A DNA stretch of 64,000 bases, from contig NZ_CP036266.1 in NCBI RefSeq assembly GCF_007744075.1, positions 5,937,748 through 6,001,747 on the forward strand. The letters are read 5' to 3'. The notes under the pieces were generated by a model. It was not told where the DNA came from. It searched no databases and was given only the letters and a program-made list of their open reading frames with translations. This DNA is from Gimesia chilikensis. Its GTDB lineage: Bacteria; Planctomycetota; Planctomycetia; Planctomycetales; Planctomycetaceae. Positions 55,448 to 64,000 of the stretch are shown here, in pieces (positions within the stretch are counted from its first letter, which is position 1; each line of letters opens with the position of its first letter). The translations under genes and the position numbers were made by a program.

Positions 55448-58400
55448 ATGAATAGCCCCGTCATCTATGACAACCCGGAAATTCTTCTGGATCAGAAATA
55501 TACCGTCAGTGATCCCGAAGTCAGAGACATCCTGGCCAGCATCGGATTTAGCGATCAGGAACGTGCGCTGATTCGACTGCGGGAGCTGTGCACAACGCCC
55601 CAGATTCGTAAAGAATTAACACAGATTCTGCCAACCCTGCTCCAGGCACTGACCGATGCAGCCACTCCGGATGGCTCCCTGATCAACTTCGAACGGTTTA
55701 TGAACAGCGTTTCGGAACCCGAAACGATGCTCGAGTTTCTCACACAGAATCCACGAGCCGTCGAAATCCTGGTCCGGCTCTTCGTCGGCAGTCAGTTCCT
55801 CACGGAAATTCTCCTCAAGAACCCCGACTACCTCGAACGGTTGACCCGCTATAACCGGATTGCCGAATTCAAAAGTCAGCAGCAGTTCTTCTCAGAAGCC
55901 ATGGCCATCATGCGGCAGGAGACCGGCAGTGTCGCCGAAAAATTCGATGCCGTTCGTCGTTTCCAGCGCTGGGAACTGCTCCGCATCGGTGCCTGTGACA
56001 CCTTCGGCCTGATGGACCTTAAAAACATCACTGTCCAGCTTTCGCTACTGGCTGACGGTCTGGTGCAATCCTGTTTGACCGTTCTCTCAGAAGACATGGA
56101 TCTTCCCCTGGATGACTTCGCCGTCCTGGCCTTCGGTAAACTGGGTGGTGAAGAACTGAACTACAGTTCGGACATCGACCTCGTCTTCATCTCCGGACAG
56201 GACTCCACCAAGTACTGGCAGCTCGGCCAGAAACTCATCAAGTCACTGATGGAATCGACGGCTGAAGGCTTCCTGTACCGCGTTGATATGCGTCTCCGTC
56301 CCTGGGGACGCTCCGGGGCGCTGGTGACCACGGTCGACGCGTACGTCGATTACTTCGCCAAACATGGTCGCCTCTGGGAAAAGCAGGCGATGCTGAAAGC
56401 CCGCGTGATCGCCGGCAATCAGAAACTGGGCATGGAGTTCTTCCGCCGCATCGAACCGCAGATCTTCAACTGCGATTCAGAAGAAGTCCGCAAAAATGTG
56501 CTGGAGATGAAACAACGGATTGAAGAGACCCTGAAGAAAAAAGGCAAGGAATGGGGCGAAGTCAAATCCGGCAAAGGCTCTATCCGTGATGTGGAGTTCA
56601 CGACTCAGTACCTGCAGATGGCCAACGGTGCGAAATACCCCTCGATCCGCAGCATCAATACGCTGGACGGGCTTGTGCGACTCGTCGATCACGGCCTCAT
56701 CCAGGCTGATGAATACCGTCACCTGACCAGCGGCTATGTCTTCTTCCGAAAAATTGAACACGCGCTGCAGCTGATGCACTATAACCAGGAGCATCACATG
56801 CCCACCGATGAGCGGGAACTGGCTTACCTCGCCCGGCGGCTTGATTTCCAGGACGGCAAACAGCTGGTGCAGTATTATGAACAGCACCGCAAAGCGGTTC
56901 GCAGCATCTACAGAAAATACATCTACGATCCCGCTGAAAACAAAACAGGAAAGCACTCCACGCATTCCGAGCAGGACAGCAATCCCATCGGAATGATGGC
57001 GGCCTCTTATACCAAAGTCTTTAATGAAGAAGAGACCGAGCAGCACAGCCAGATGGCACGCAAGCTGAGTGAGACCAACATCGTCGAGCTCGAAACAGAA
57101 AAACGCCCAAACGATCAATTGCGACTGACCATGGTCGGCTTCGACCAGACCGGCGACCTGTCTCTGATTTGCGGTCTGCTCTTTGTTTACGGATTCGACA
57201 TTGAGAAAGGGCACCTGTTTACCAACCAGAAGGTCAAACCGGCTCCCGCTTCCGGGCGGTCGACCAAACCGAGTGAGAAGTCTAAAAACACCCGCAAGTT
57301 TGTCATCGTGCTCGATGTTAAAGCCTCCGGCCCTGCCGTGGAACCGAATATCTGGACCGACTACCGCAACGACCTTTCCCAGTTGCTGCACAAGGTCGAA
57401 TCGGGGAATCCCCAGGAAGCGGTGGGAGAACTTGCTAAACGCGTCGCCGCCGGCCTGCACGATCTCGCACAAGCCAGCCAGGTGCTGTACCCGGTTGAAA
57501 TTGAAGTCGACAACGAGACCGACAGTCGGCACACCATTCTCCGCATCCAGTCTGAAGATACCACCGGCTTCCTGTATGAGTTGACCAACGCCCTCTCGAT
57601 GAGCGGCATCGATATCGCCCGTATGGTGATCGATTCAGAAGGAACCCGCGTCAGTGATGTGCTGTATGTCACCGATGACAAAGGGGAAAAAATCAGTGCG
57701 GAAGCCCAACAACAGGGACTGCGTGCCGCGATCGTCTTGATTAAACACTTCACTCACCTGCTCCCCCGCTCTCCCAATCCGGAATCGGCACTGCTGCACT
57801 TCCGCGAGTTCCTGGAGCATCTTTTCAAGCAACCCAACTGGGTCGAAGAAATTTCCTCACTGGAGCGTACCAGCGTGCTCAGTGCCCTGGCCCGTCTGCT
57901 GGGTGTCAGTGACTTCCTCTGGGAAGACTTCCTCCGACTGCAGCATTCCAATCTGTTCCCCGTTGTTGCCAACGTGGAAGAATTGAAAAACCGGATTCAC
58001 CTGGACGAACTCCAGGCTGAACTCGCCGAAGAGCTCGCTGAGGCATCGACTCCCGAAGAACAGCAGGAACGGCTCAACGCCTTCAAAGACCGGGCCATGC
58101 TGCGTACCGACATGCGGCATATCCTGGGGCACATCTCTGAGTTCGGTCAGTTCTCAGACGAATTAACCGATGTCGCAGAGGTCGTAGTGGAAGGCGCCTA
58201 CGAAGTCTGTCATCAGCAGCTACAGGAACGCTACGGCGAGCCACAACTGGAATCGGGCGGCCCCTGTCATCTTTCGATCTGTGCACTCGGAAAATGTGGC
58301 GGACGCGAACTCGGCTTCGCCTCGGACATTGAGCTGATGTTTATTTACGAAGGTTCCGGCCAGACAGATGGCCCCGAAGTCATCACGAATAATGAATACT

Positions 58401-59146
58401 ATCTGAAGCTGGTCGAAAAATTCACCAAGATGATCAAAACCCGCAGCGAAGGTATTTTTCAAATCGATCTGCGGTTGCGACCCTACGGGCAGGCGGGCAG
58501 CCTGGCTGTCTCAGCTGAAGCATTCCAGAGCTACTTCTCTTATGAGGGCGCTGCCTGGCCTTATGAACGCCAGGCGCTGGTCAAACTCCGTCCGATCTCT
58601 GGTGATGTGGAATTTGGCAACCAGATCGTCCGCGTCAGGGATCAAATTATCTACTCCGGCAAACCATTCGACGTCGCTGCCATGCTCGCCATGCGGGAAA
58701 AGCAGATTCAGCAGCTCGTCAAAGGGGGAACCATCAACGCCAAGCTCGGAGACGGTGGACTCGTCGATTGTGAATACCTGATCCAGGGGATGCAAATCAC
58801 TTACGGACACCGCAACCCCGGACTGCGAACCACAAACACTCTCGAAGGCATTGAGTCCCTTAAAAAACTGGGGCTGATCAGTCCCGACGACTTCTACAAA
58901 CTTCGCGACGCCTACATCTTTCTCCGCAGGCTCATTGATGCTCTGCGCATGGTGCGCGGCAACGCCAGGGACCTGACGGTTCCCCCTCAGGATCAGGAAG
59001 AGTTCGAATTCCTTGCCCGGCGGCTCGGCTATGGTTCGCATACCGATAAGCTCCAGGAAGAAATCTCTTCCACCATGGACTGCGTCCGCGATTTCAGTCG
59101 CCTGCTCGCCCCCATCAAAGCAATGACTATCCGCACCAACGGGTAA
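55448..59146 (+). CDS. glnE: Glutamine synthetase adenylyltransferase/deadenylase with ACT-like insertion
   Basis: 1232 residues against about 950 in E. coli. The N-terminal nucleotidyltransferase domain has GKLGGEELNYSSDIDLVF (about 230), the deadenylating half, with RLRPWGRSGALVTT and GSIRDVEFTTQYLQ. The second half has GKCGGRELGFASDIELMF (about 948), RLRPYGQAGSLAVS and DCEYLIQGMQITYG. Between them, about 550-770, lies an extra segment with two ACT-like modules (LTMVGFDQTGDLSLICGLLF; ILRIQSEDTTGFLYELTNAL ... IDIARMVIDSEG), as in GlnD. GlnE controls glutamine synthetase by adenylylation; the ACT modules may let it sense an amino acid. In the second site the usual Asp-x-Asp reads Asp-x-Glu. 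It stands alone. Confidence 0.92.
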   Translation: MNSPVIYDNPEILLDQKYTVSDPEVRDILASIGFSDQERALIRLRELCTTPQIRKELTQILPTLLQALTDAATPDGSLINFERFMNSVSEPETMLEFLTQNPRAVEILVRLFVGSQFLTEILLKNPDYLERLTRYNRIAEFKSQQQFFSEAMAIMRQETGSVAEKFDAVRRFQRWELLRIGACDTFGLMDLKNITVQLSLLADGLVQSCLTVLSEDMDLPLDDFAVLAFGKLGGEELNYSSDIDLVFISGQDSTKYWQLGQKLIKSLMESTAEGFLYRVDMRLRPWGRSGALVTTVDAYVDYFAKHGRLWEKQAMLKARVIAGNQKLGMEFFRRIEPQIFNCDSEEVRKNVLEMKQRIEETLKKKGKEWGEVKSGKGSIRDVEFTTQYLQMANGAKYPSIRSINTLDGLVRLVDHGLIQADEYRHLTSGYVFFRKIEHALQLMHYNQEHHMPTDERELAYLARRLDFQDGKQLVQYYEQHRKAVRSIYRKYIYDPAENKTGKHSTHSEQDSNPIGMMAASYTKVFNEEETEQHSQMARKLSETNIVELETEKRPNDQLRLTMVGFDQTGDLSLICGLLFVYGFDIEKGHLFTNQKVKPAPASGRSTKPSEKSKNTRKFVIVLDVKASGPAVEPNIWTDYRNDLSQLLHKVESGNPQEAVGELAKRVAAGLHDLAQASQVLYPVEIEVDNETDSRHTILRIQSEDTTGFLYELTNALSMSGIDIARMVIDSEGTRVSDVLYVTDDKGEKISAEAQQQGLRAAIVLIKHFTHLLPRSPNPESALLHFREFLEHLFKQPNWVEEISSLERTSVLSALARLLGVSDFLWEDFLRLQHSNLFPVVANVEELKNRIHLDELQAELAEELAEASTPEEQQERLNAFKDRAMLRTDMRHILGHISEFGQFSDELTDVAEVVVEGAYEVCHQQLQERYGEPQLESGGPCHLSICALGKCGGRELGFASDIELMFIYEGSGQTDGPEVITNNEYYLKLVEKFTKMIKTRSEGIFQIDLRLRPYGQAGSLAVSAEAFQSYFSYEGAAWPYERQALVKLRPISGDVEFGNQIVRVRDQIIYSGKPFDVAAMLAMREKQIQQLVKGGTINAKLGDGGLVDCEYLIQGMQITYGHRNPGLRTTNTLEGIESLKKLGLISPDDFYKLRDAYIFLRRLIDALRMVRGNARDLTVPPQDQEEFEFLARRLGYGSHTDKLQEEISSTMDCVRDFSRLLAPIKAMTIRTNG

Positions 59147-59413
59147 ATTCAGGCGCAGATTTTCGATTCGCTGCTCAAGTTGACAGGCAGGATCTGCCGG
59201 TACGTTCCCATTTCTGGGGTCACTCTGAGGGCGCTTATATCATAATGATTACAGCCCGAAAATCGCCCCGACACGCCGAGATGCCCCTAAAGTCAGTTAC
59301 AGAGGCCACTTACAACCCAATCGGTTTAATTGGCACAATCGATGCTTCTTAACATTTCTCAGACGCGGTCGCAAATTCAAAAACAACCGTAATCTCTTTT
59401 AAGGAATGGAAAG

Positions 59414-59734
59414 ATGAAAAAGTTCATGATCGTTTGCGTTGCTTTGGCAGGTGGATTCGCAATGCTCGGGAGTGCCTCCACAGCGGAAGCGGGGGGAGTT
59501 AATTTCAGCCTGAATCTGGGTAACGGATACGGCTACAGTAATTACGGTGGATACAGCGGCCGATATCGCTCATACAACGCACGCCCCTATTATCACGGCC
59601 GACGTCACTCTTACTGGCATGATACCAGTCATTACGACTATCATCCCGGTGGATTCTACCGTCATCGAAATCATTACCACTACCAGCCCGGTCACTACGA
59701 CTATCATCAGTCAGGACACTGGGATCATCACTAA
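59414..59734 (+). CDS. Small secreted Tyr/His-rich protein
   Basis: 106 residues with a clear signal peptide (cleavage after STAEA, about residue 26) and AAGGAATGGAAAG before the ATG. The mature 80 residues consist almost only of Tyr, His, Gly, Ser, Arg and Asp, with repeats of HYDYHxxG and YHYQPGHYDYH. No fold is recognisable. Similar short exported proteins are common in planctomycetes; metal binding or a cell-surface role is possible but not shown. It is followed by a long hairpin terminator. Confidence 0.78.
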   Translation: MKKFMIVCVALAGGFAMLGSASTAEAGGVNFSLNLGNGYGYSNYGGYSGRYRSYNARPYYHGRRHSYWHDTSHYDYHPGGFYRHRNHYHYQPGHYDYHQSGHWDHH

Positions 59735-59770
59735 TCCCATATCTCCTGTTCTTTAAAAGTGGCGCGAGAA

Positions 59771-59804
59771 ACCCGGGCAGATCGAACCCTCGATCTGCCC
59801 GGGT
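59771..59804. terminator. Long hairpin between convergent genes
   Basis: Perfect 15-bp stem ACCCGGGCAGATCGA / TCGATCTGCCCGGGT with loop ACCC. It is followed by short T tracts on each strand (minus TTTC; plus AATCGTTT), so it may stop transcription from both sides. Confidence 0.65.
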
Positions 59805-59823
59805 AATCGTTTGATGACATCGC

Positions 59824-61146
59824 TTATTTAGCGGGAACATTCCACCAGGCATTGGTCTGCTTCAACAGCTGTTGAACCAGTTCGGGATGCGCAGCCGCAG
59901 CATTGTGCTGCTCAAACGGATCCTGCGCCAGGTTATATAACTCGGGCTTTTCTTCACTCAGCCGGGGTCCGGGGAAGATCGCTTTCCATTCCCCTTCGAT
60001 GCACCAGCGATATTTCAGACTCGTGACGGGATCATCAATGTCGACCATATCATGCTCGAAGATCTCGCCGAAAATCGCTTTGCGGTCAGTCTTGCCACCG
60101 TTCTGAATTACCTGCAGCAGATTGATCCCTTCCATGGCTTTGGTCGGTTTTAACCCGACGGCATCCAGAATTGTCGGTGCCAGATCGATGCTGCTCACCA
60201 GCGTATCATACTCTGCCGGCTTAATTTTCCCCGGCCAGCGAAGCAGAATGGGGGTCCGGAGACCGCCATCATAGGGACTCCGCTTCGATTTGGGAGCATA
60301 ACGGAAACGACGTTTCATTTTCTTGCGTTCCGCTTCGGATTCAGGCACATACTGAATCCAGCCGTTGTCCGTCACGTAAACAACAATTGTGTTGTCCGAC
60401 AGCTGTTTCTGATCCAGATAGTTCAGCAGTTGTCCACAGGTCTCGTCGAACCACTCCACCATCGCGTAATAATAGGACAGTTCTACTGGAGTTTCCGGAT
60501 TAAGGTATTTCTTCAGGATCCGCTGAGGTGGATTGTGAGGAGTGTGGGGCAGGAAGGGCGCATACCACAGAAAGAAAGGCTCGTCTTTGCATTCATCAAT
60601 GAACTCATAAACGGGTTTCATCCCTTCCCGACCGATCTTCAAGCCCAGGTCACCATGACGACCTCCCCGTTTGGGGTCGCCATGTGTCATCGCCGAAGTG
60701 AAACCGGCCAGGCTGGGATTGCCTTCCCACCATTTGCCACACTGATAGCTCTTGTATCCCAGTTTGTCCAGCATTTGAGGCAGGCAGTCTACAGCGCGAA
60801 CATGTTTCAGCAGCTTCTGGCGATCCATGCCCTTGGGGGGATCATTCCCGGTAATCATATTCTGATGCGGGTACAGACCGGTAATCATCGTCATCAGACT
60901 GGGGCGACACAGGCTGGTCGGAACATAACCACGCTTGAAGACAGCGCTCTCCGCCGCCAGCTTATCCAGATTCGGGGTTTTAATCTTTTCATGCCCCATG
61001 AAACCATAATCGTTCCAGGCCTGATCATCGGAAATGATCATCACAATATTCGGACGGGACGCGGCTTCAGCCAGTACATTCCGTGGAGCAGCGTAAGCCC
61101 CCCAGACCACCAGTACCACCAGCAACAGGTTTTTACACAGCTTCAC
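59824..61146 (-). CDS. Sulfatase-family protein with altered activation motif
   Basis: 440 residues. A signal peptide (about 1-27) precedes the sulfatase fold: RPNIVMIISDDQAWNDYGFMG (metal Asp-Asp), LCRPSLMTMITGLYPHQN, GYKSYQCGKWW, and VVYVTDNGW (second metal Asp-Asn pair). In active type I sulfatases the Cys of CxPSR becomes formylglycine; here the Arg position is Leu (C-R-P-S-L). This variant may still be modified or may mark a phosphodiesterase-like or inactive branch. Planctomycetes use many sulfatases on marine sulfated polysaccharides. It is an isolated gene next to no other glycan genes. Confidence 0.88.
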   Translation of the reverse strand: MKLCKNLLLVVLVVWGAYAAPRNVLAEAASRPNIVMIISDDQAWNDYGFMGHEKIKTPNLDKLAAESAVFKRGYVPTSLCRPSLMTMITGLYPHQNMITGNDPPKGMDRQKLLKHVRAVDCLPQMLDKLGYKSYQCGKWWEGNPSLAGFTSAMTHGDPKRGGRHGDLGLKIGREGMKPVYEFIDECKDEPFFLWYAPFLPHTPHNPPQRILKKYLNPETPVELSYYYAMVEWFDETCGQLLNYLDQKQLSDNTIVVYVTDNGWIQYVPESEAERKKMKRRFRYAPKSKRSPYDGGLRTPILLRWPGKIKPAEYDTLVSSIDLAPTILDAVGLKPTKAMEGINLLQVIQNGGKTDRKAIFGEIFEHDMVDIDDPVTSLKYRWCIEGEWKAIFPGPRLSEEKPELYNLAQDPFEQHNAAAAHPELVQQLLKQTNAWWNVPAK

Positions 61147-61683
61147 GATGAACTCCTTTTGATACGAGCGCGATCAATGGCCTCTATTCGAATGAACGCC
61201 GCCAGGGGGAAGAATCAGGCGGGAGAATTATTCGAAAAAAATTCTTTAAAATCCCCAACGCTGAATCTTATAATGACGTAAGGAACTGCAGAAGACATAC
61301 ACACAGATCCCAACCAAGTTCAACCCATCCTACCAACTACTTCACTAAGATCAACACCTAAAACAACTTACAACCTTACTCACTCCTGATCCCCGGTATC
61401 CCACTGAAGACCTGATTCATTCAGGATAAAAACGTTTTTGCCGGAGATCAAAAGATTGATAAATCAGAATTTTTCAAATGAGACATTCTTGATTCGATTT
61501 ACTTGAGTGCGTTGACAGCGTGGAAAATGAGTATTCTAATGTAGTTACACAATTTGTTGTGATTTGAAAAACTCGAACTTCTTGTGATACGGGGCAACCA
61601 CTGACCGAGGTTTCTGGCTGGCTCAAGTCGGGAGCTTCTTAAGTTAACTGTCACTTACTTTTTAGAAGAATATGAGGAATTTT
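61147..61683. other. Long intergenic region upstream of the small cytochrome-like gene
   Basis: About 530 AT-rich bases between divergent genes. The only feature I can support is the promoter at 61512-61540. The stretch from 61270 to 61420 is unusually poor in G on the plus strand and rich in A and C, and contains no gene. Confidence 0.5.
61512..61540 (+). promoter_or_regulatory. Sigma70-type promoter
   Basis: TTGACA (61512-61517), a 17-base spacer and TCTAAT (61535-61540, five of six consensus bases). The 5' leader to the ATG at 61684 would be about 135 bases. Confidence 0.55.
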
Positions 61684-62058
61684 ATGCGGAAAATGATGAA
61701 CGTAAAAGTAGCGTTGATGTTTGGCCTGGCGATCGCCGGACTGACTCTGATCTGTGGTGAAAAGCAGGTTGAAGCTCGTCCTAACTTCAAGAAAATCTGG
61801 GCAGAAACATACCCCAACTCCAAAATGCTGATCGACAAAAAATGCGGTATCTGTCACCCTGGCAAGACCAAGAAAGAAAAGAGTGCCTACGGTCAGGCCG
61901 TTGGTAAAGGTCTGTCAAAGCGGAAAGAAACCGACAAAGACAAGATCGTCAAAGCACTGAAAGATGCTGAAAAGATGCCCAGCCCCACCGAAGGTAAAAC
62001 TTTTGGTGACTACATCGAAAAAGACGAACTGCCTCCCGTTGGAGATGTTAAAGAGTAA
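61684..62058 (+). CDS. Small exported protein with one c-type haem motif
   Basis: 124 residues from ATG at 61684 (MRKMMNVKVALMFG), chosen because ATGAGGAATTTT places AGGA six bases before it; an in-frame ATG at 61672 overlaps that site. A signal peptide ends about residue 32 (VEAR). The mature protein has a single CGICH haem-binding site (about residue 55) in a Lys-rich sequence (PGKTKKEKSAYGQAVGKGL), and a short helical C-terminus (IVKALKDAEKMPSP). It is probably a small periplasmic electron carrier, but lacks a clearly recognisable distal Met, so it may be a haem protein of another kind. Its own promoter and terminator frame it. Confidence 0.75.
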   Translation: MRKMMNVKVALMFGLAIAGLTLICGEKQVEARPNFKKIWAETYPNSKMLIDKKCGICHPGKTKKEKSAYGQAVGKGLSKRKETDKDKIVKALKDAEKMPSPTEGKTFGDYIEKDELPPVGDVKE

Positions 62059-62129
62059 TTGACTCCATGGAGTTGCTGACCTCAGTTTTTCCAACATTGA
62101 GTCGGGACTACTGAAGTTAAGATATCAAA

Positions 62130-62167
62130 AGCAGGGTAGTGACAATGGTCATTGCCCTGCTTTTTTT
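62130..62167. terminator. Bidirectional rho-independent terminator
   Basis: 14-bp stem AGCAGGGTAGTGAC / GTCATTGCCCTGCT with two G-U pairs and loop AATG, seven T residues on the plus strand and four on the minus strand. It serves the cytochrome-like gene and the convergent gene, whose stop lies in the right arm. Confidence 0.85.
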
Positions 62168-62898
62168 ATCCATTCGCTGGCGTGCTCATTCAGATGAAAG
62201 TCAATCACCAGGGGCAGATGATCGGAAGCCTGGCGTGAAAGTTGAGACCGTGCCAGCCTGGCCTGCTTAACACCGATCTCACCGCGAATAAACGCTTTAT
62301 CCAGCGTCCCCACAGGCATATACGCAGGAAACGACCGAAAGCGGGACGGCGGACTCGTTACTTCCTGATATTCAAATTCAGAGAACTTCCCGTTCGCCAA
62401 AGTATTTCGCCAGTCGTTCGTGTCACCCACGATCAGCGAAGGATGATCATTGCCTTCCCGGAATAACCGATGCGTCAGCAGATGATTGATCTGCCAGTGA
62501 CGCTCTTTTTCAGCCAGTCCCAGGTGGAAGTTCACCAGTTGAAAGGGCCCCTCAGGAGAGTCGATCAACACAATCTGGGCACCGCGCGCTTTCCGCCACT
62601 TATTGGTCAGCGAAATCTGATGCTGTGACAGGAACGCCCAGCGGGAAAGGATCAGATTGCCGTAGCCCCCTGTCTTCAGCTTGACATTCAGCTGATACAG
62701 CGATTCCGGCATATTGAAGTAATCGGCGAAGATCTTCGGCTGGTTATTGAAGCGGGAACGTTTCACATTCCGGTCGACCTCGTGCAGGCAGATGATATCC
62801 GGATTTTCCTGCTCGATAACACCGATCACCCGTTCCAGTTGATACCGACGGTCACGTCCGCCGATCCCTTTATGAATGTTATAGCTCAACAGTCGCAT
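62149..62898 (-). CDS. Endonuclease/exonuclease/phosphatase-family protein
   Basis: 249 residues from ATG at 62896-62898 (MRLLSYNIHKGIGG); a longer frame begins in the upstream gene. Typical EEP motifs are LLSYNIHKG, DIICLHEVD (catalytic Glu), LVNFHLGLAEKERHW, LIVGDTNDWRN (Asp-Asn pair), TLDKAFIRG and SDHLPLVIDF (final Asp-His). The family cuts phosphodiester bonds in DNA, RNA or phospholipid head groups, and the nearest look is of the YbhP/synaptojanin-like group. It has no signal peptide. It begins 13 bases after the end of the preceding exported protein gene and likely shares its transcript. Confidence 0.87.
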   Translation of the reverse strand: MRLLSYNIHKGIGGRDRRYQLERVIGVIEQENPDIICLHEVDRNVKRSRFNNQPKIFADYFNMPESLYQLNVKLKTGGYGNLILSRWAFLSQHQISLTNKWRKARGAQIVLIDSPEGPFQLVNFHLGLAEKERHWQINHLLTHRLFREGNDHPSLIVGDTNDWRNTLANGKFSEFEYQEVTSPPSRFRSFPAYMPVGTLDKAFIRGEIGVKQARLARSQLSRQASDHLPLVIDFHLNEHASEWIKKAGQ

Positions 62899-62911
62899 GT
62901 TTGATTTGATT

Positions 62912-63697
62912 TTACTTGCCAGTGAGTAATGCGGGCGCAACCGGGATCACTCCCAGGTCTGTCGTACCGGGTTTAATTTTAAGCTTGAAGCGTCCCCGTT
63001 TCCAATCATCCCGGGCAGCCAGATATCCTGCTTTTTCATGCCAGAGCTGGAACTCCCATTCGCCCACAGGCAGATTCTGAATCTGGAATCGCCCCGAATC
63101 ATCGGAAGTTGCAAAGTAAGGATGATCCAGAGCCACCAGCCAGCCTTCCTGCCAGGGATGAATGCTGCAGCTCATCCGTAGCGGGAGCTTCTCACCATGC
63201 TCAAACTGATGGTCGAGTTTTTCTCCGGGGGGCAAGAGTTGATTCAGGCTCATATTACGATAAGCCTTCACCTGAAAGCCGTGCGCACACAGATCTTTAT
63301 TGACGGCCTGCAGCTTCTGGCGTTTTACCCACAGCCCCGCCACATGCGGCTGAAAAATGCAACCTTTGTTTTGAATGGTGACCGAGGCAGGCAGCTTGTC
63401 GTAGGATGAATGGATCTGTGCTTCCTGCATACGGGATTCCCGCAGGTAGATAAATACATTCGCCAGCCCTCCGTCTTTCCCGGTGACCAGACTCTGATCG
63501 ACAATCAGCTCGTCGAATTTACCACAGATCTCCTGATCCCGGTTGATATCGAGTTTCGCAGGTGTCTGTCGCTCGCCGGTAAACTTGAACTGCCCGGTTA
63601 AGTTCCCCCATTCTGCTGCCTGCACCTGTTTCACAACGCTTGAGGCGAGACTCAACCCCAGCAGGCAGCCTGCAATGACCAGTTTCGTACGATTCAA
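62912..63697 (-). CDS. Exported protein with cupredoxin/carboxypeptidase-regulatory-like features
   Basis: 261 residues from TTG at 63695-63697 (MNRTKLVIAGCLLGL). AGGAG nine bases upstream and the absence of any other in-frame start support TTG. A signal peptide ends near VQAAEWG. The mature part resembles planctomycete proteins with a plastocyanin-like fold joined to a carboxypeptidase-regulatory beta sandwich: LRMSCSIHPWQEGWLVALDHPYFATSD and SGRFQIQNLPVGEWEFQLWHEKAGYL. The Cys-x-x-His-Pro pair looks like a copper-site loop. Function unknown; electron transfer or envelope binding is possible. Probably first gene of a two-gene unit. Confidence 0.7.
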   Translation of the reverse strand: MNRTKLVIAGCLLGLSLASSVVKQVQAAEWGNLTGQFKFTGERQTPAKLDINRDQEICGKFDELIVDQSLVTGKDGGLANVFIYLRESRMQEAQIHSSYDKLPASVTIQNKGCIFQPHVAGLWVKRQKLQAVNKDLCAHGFQVKAYRNMSLNQLLPPGEKLDHQFEHGEKLPLRMSCSIHPWQEGWLVALDHPYFATSDDSGRFQIQNLPVGEWEFQLWHEKAGYLAARDDWKRGRFKLKIKPGTTDLGVIPVAPALLTGK

Positions 63698-63832
63698 GAT
63701 CTACATCTCCTCTCAAGCGGATGGGTCTTACAGTACCCCGAACGCGGCACCGGCGTACAGGGAACTCACACTTCATATCTTACCGCCCTGCCCCCCTGGA
63801 GGAAAGATGCGCCGGCGGACTACTCCAGAAAT

Positions 63833-63875
63833 AAAAAATGCCCCTCTGCAACAGTAATCTGCTGCAAAGGGGCAT
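63833..63875 (-). terminator. Rho-independent terminator of the gene at the right edge
   Basis: On the minus strand ATGCCCCT pairs with AGGGGCAT, with an inner GCAGCAG/CTGTTGC pairing, followed by six T residues. Confidence 0.8.
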
Positions 63876-63923
63876 ATCTCAAAGTTTCATTTCATTCCCA
63901 GAGGAACGATTTAAAACTGTTTT

Positions 63924-64000
63924 TTATAACAGAGGACCTTCCCAGTTGGTGAAGGCATCATCCATCATGTCCTCGTCCAGTTGAGCATCACCGACCAGAT
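63924..64000 (-). CDS. C-terminal end of an unidentified protein
   Basis: The last 24 codons before a TAA at 63924-63926 read LVGDAQLDEDMMDDAFTNWEG and end PLL. The rest is outside the window. The terminator 49 bases downstream supports a real gene end. No function can be given. Confidence 0.5.
   Translation of the reverse strand, partial: LVGDAQLDEDMMDDAFTNWEGPLL

Overview
The window looks like chromosomal DNA of a planctomycete, most likely Gimesia or a close relative. This rests on gene content, not a database match: two giant haem-binding glucose/sorbosone-dehydrogenase-like proteins with CXXCH motifs, a DUF1080 secreted hydrolase, a sulfatase, MJ0042-type zinc-ribbon membrane proteins, many small secreted proteins of unknown function, and housekeeping genes scattered singly instead of in classical operons. 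No rRNA, tRNA, CRISPR array, phage or transposase gene is visible.

Layout. 0-2.1 kb (minus): start of murJ, a hypothetical gene and holA. 2.2-4.9 kb (plus): a divergent phosphohexomutase-like gene without a normal start codon, then hemW. 4.9-11.6 kb (minus): a zinc-ribbon membrane protein, a 992-residue dehydrogenase/cytochrome and priA; nadD diverges at 11.8 kb. 12.7-18.5 kb (plus): five closely spaced genes (iron alcohol dehydrogenase, PQQ-type propeller, HemN-like radical SAM enzyme, chorismate-lyase-like protein, flavin-halogenase-like oxidoreductase) ended by a strong terminator; this may be a small aromatic metabolite pathway. 18.6-19.4 kb is gene-free and repeat-rich. 19.4-23 kb (minus): DUF1080 protein, folE2 and a TPR protein. 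23.5-33.7 kb (plus): a Gly/Cys/Pro-rich secreted protein, DNA polymerase X, a Ycf46-like AAA ATPase, a small secreted protein and a 1409-residue five-CXXCH cytochrome/propeller protein. 33.6-39.7 kb (minus): a PadR regulator followed by four tandem paralogous single-pass membrane proteins. 40-46 kb: an M20 peptidase, an SMP-30 protein, then the odhB-lpd-lipoate ligase operon. 46-55 kb: MATE exporter, MsbA-like ABC exporter, His-rich protein, zinc-ribbon/hydrolase fusion and a Tat-type propeller protein. 55.4-59.1 kb: glnE with an ACT-like insertion. 59.4-64 kb: small Tyr/His-rich protein, sulfatase, small c-type cytochrome-like protein, an EEP-family hydrolase, a secreted regulatory-domain protein and the tail of another gene.

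The two best candidates for undescribed systems are the PadR plus four-paralog array (33.6-39.7 kb), whose promoter is overlapped by a perfect inverted repeat, and the five-gene unit at 12.7-18.5 kb. A dispersed two-module palindromic repeat family links the intergenic regions near 19, 28 and 40 kb. All functional names come from reading motifs by eye; no search was run.
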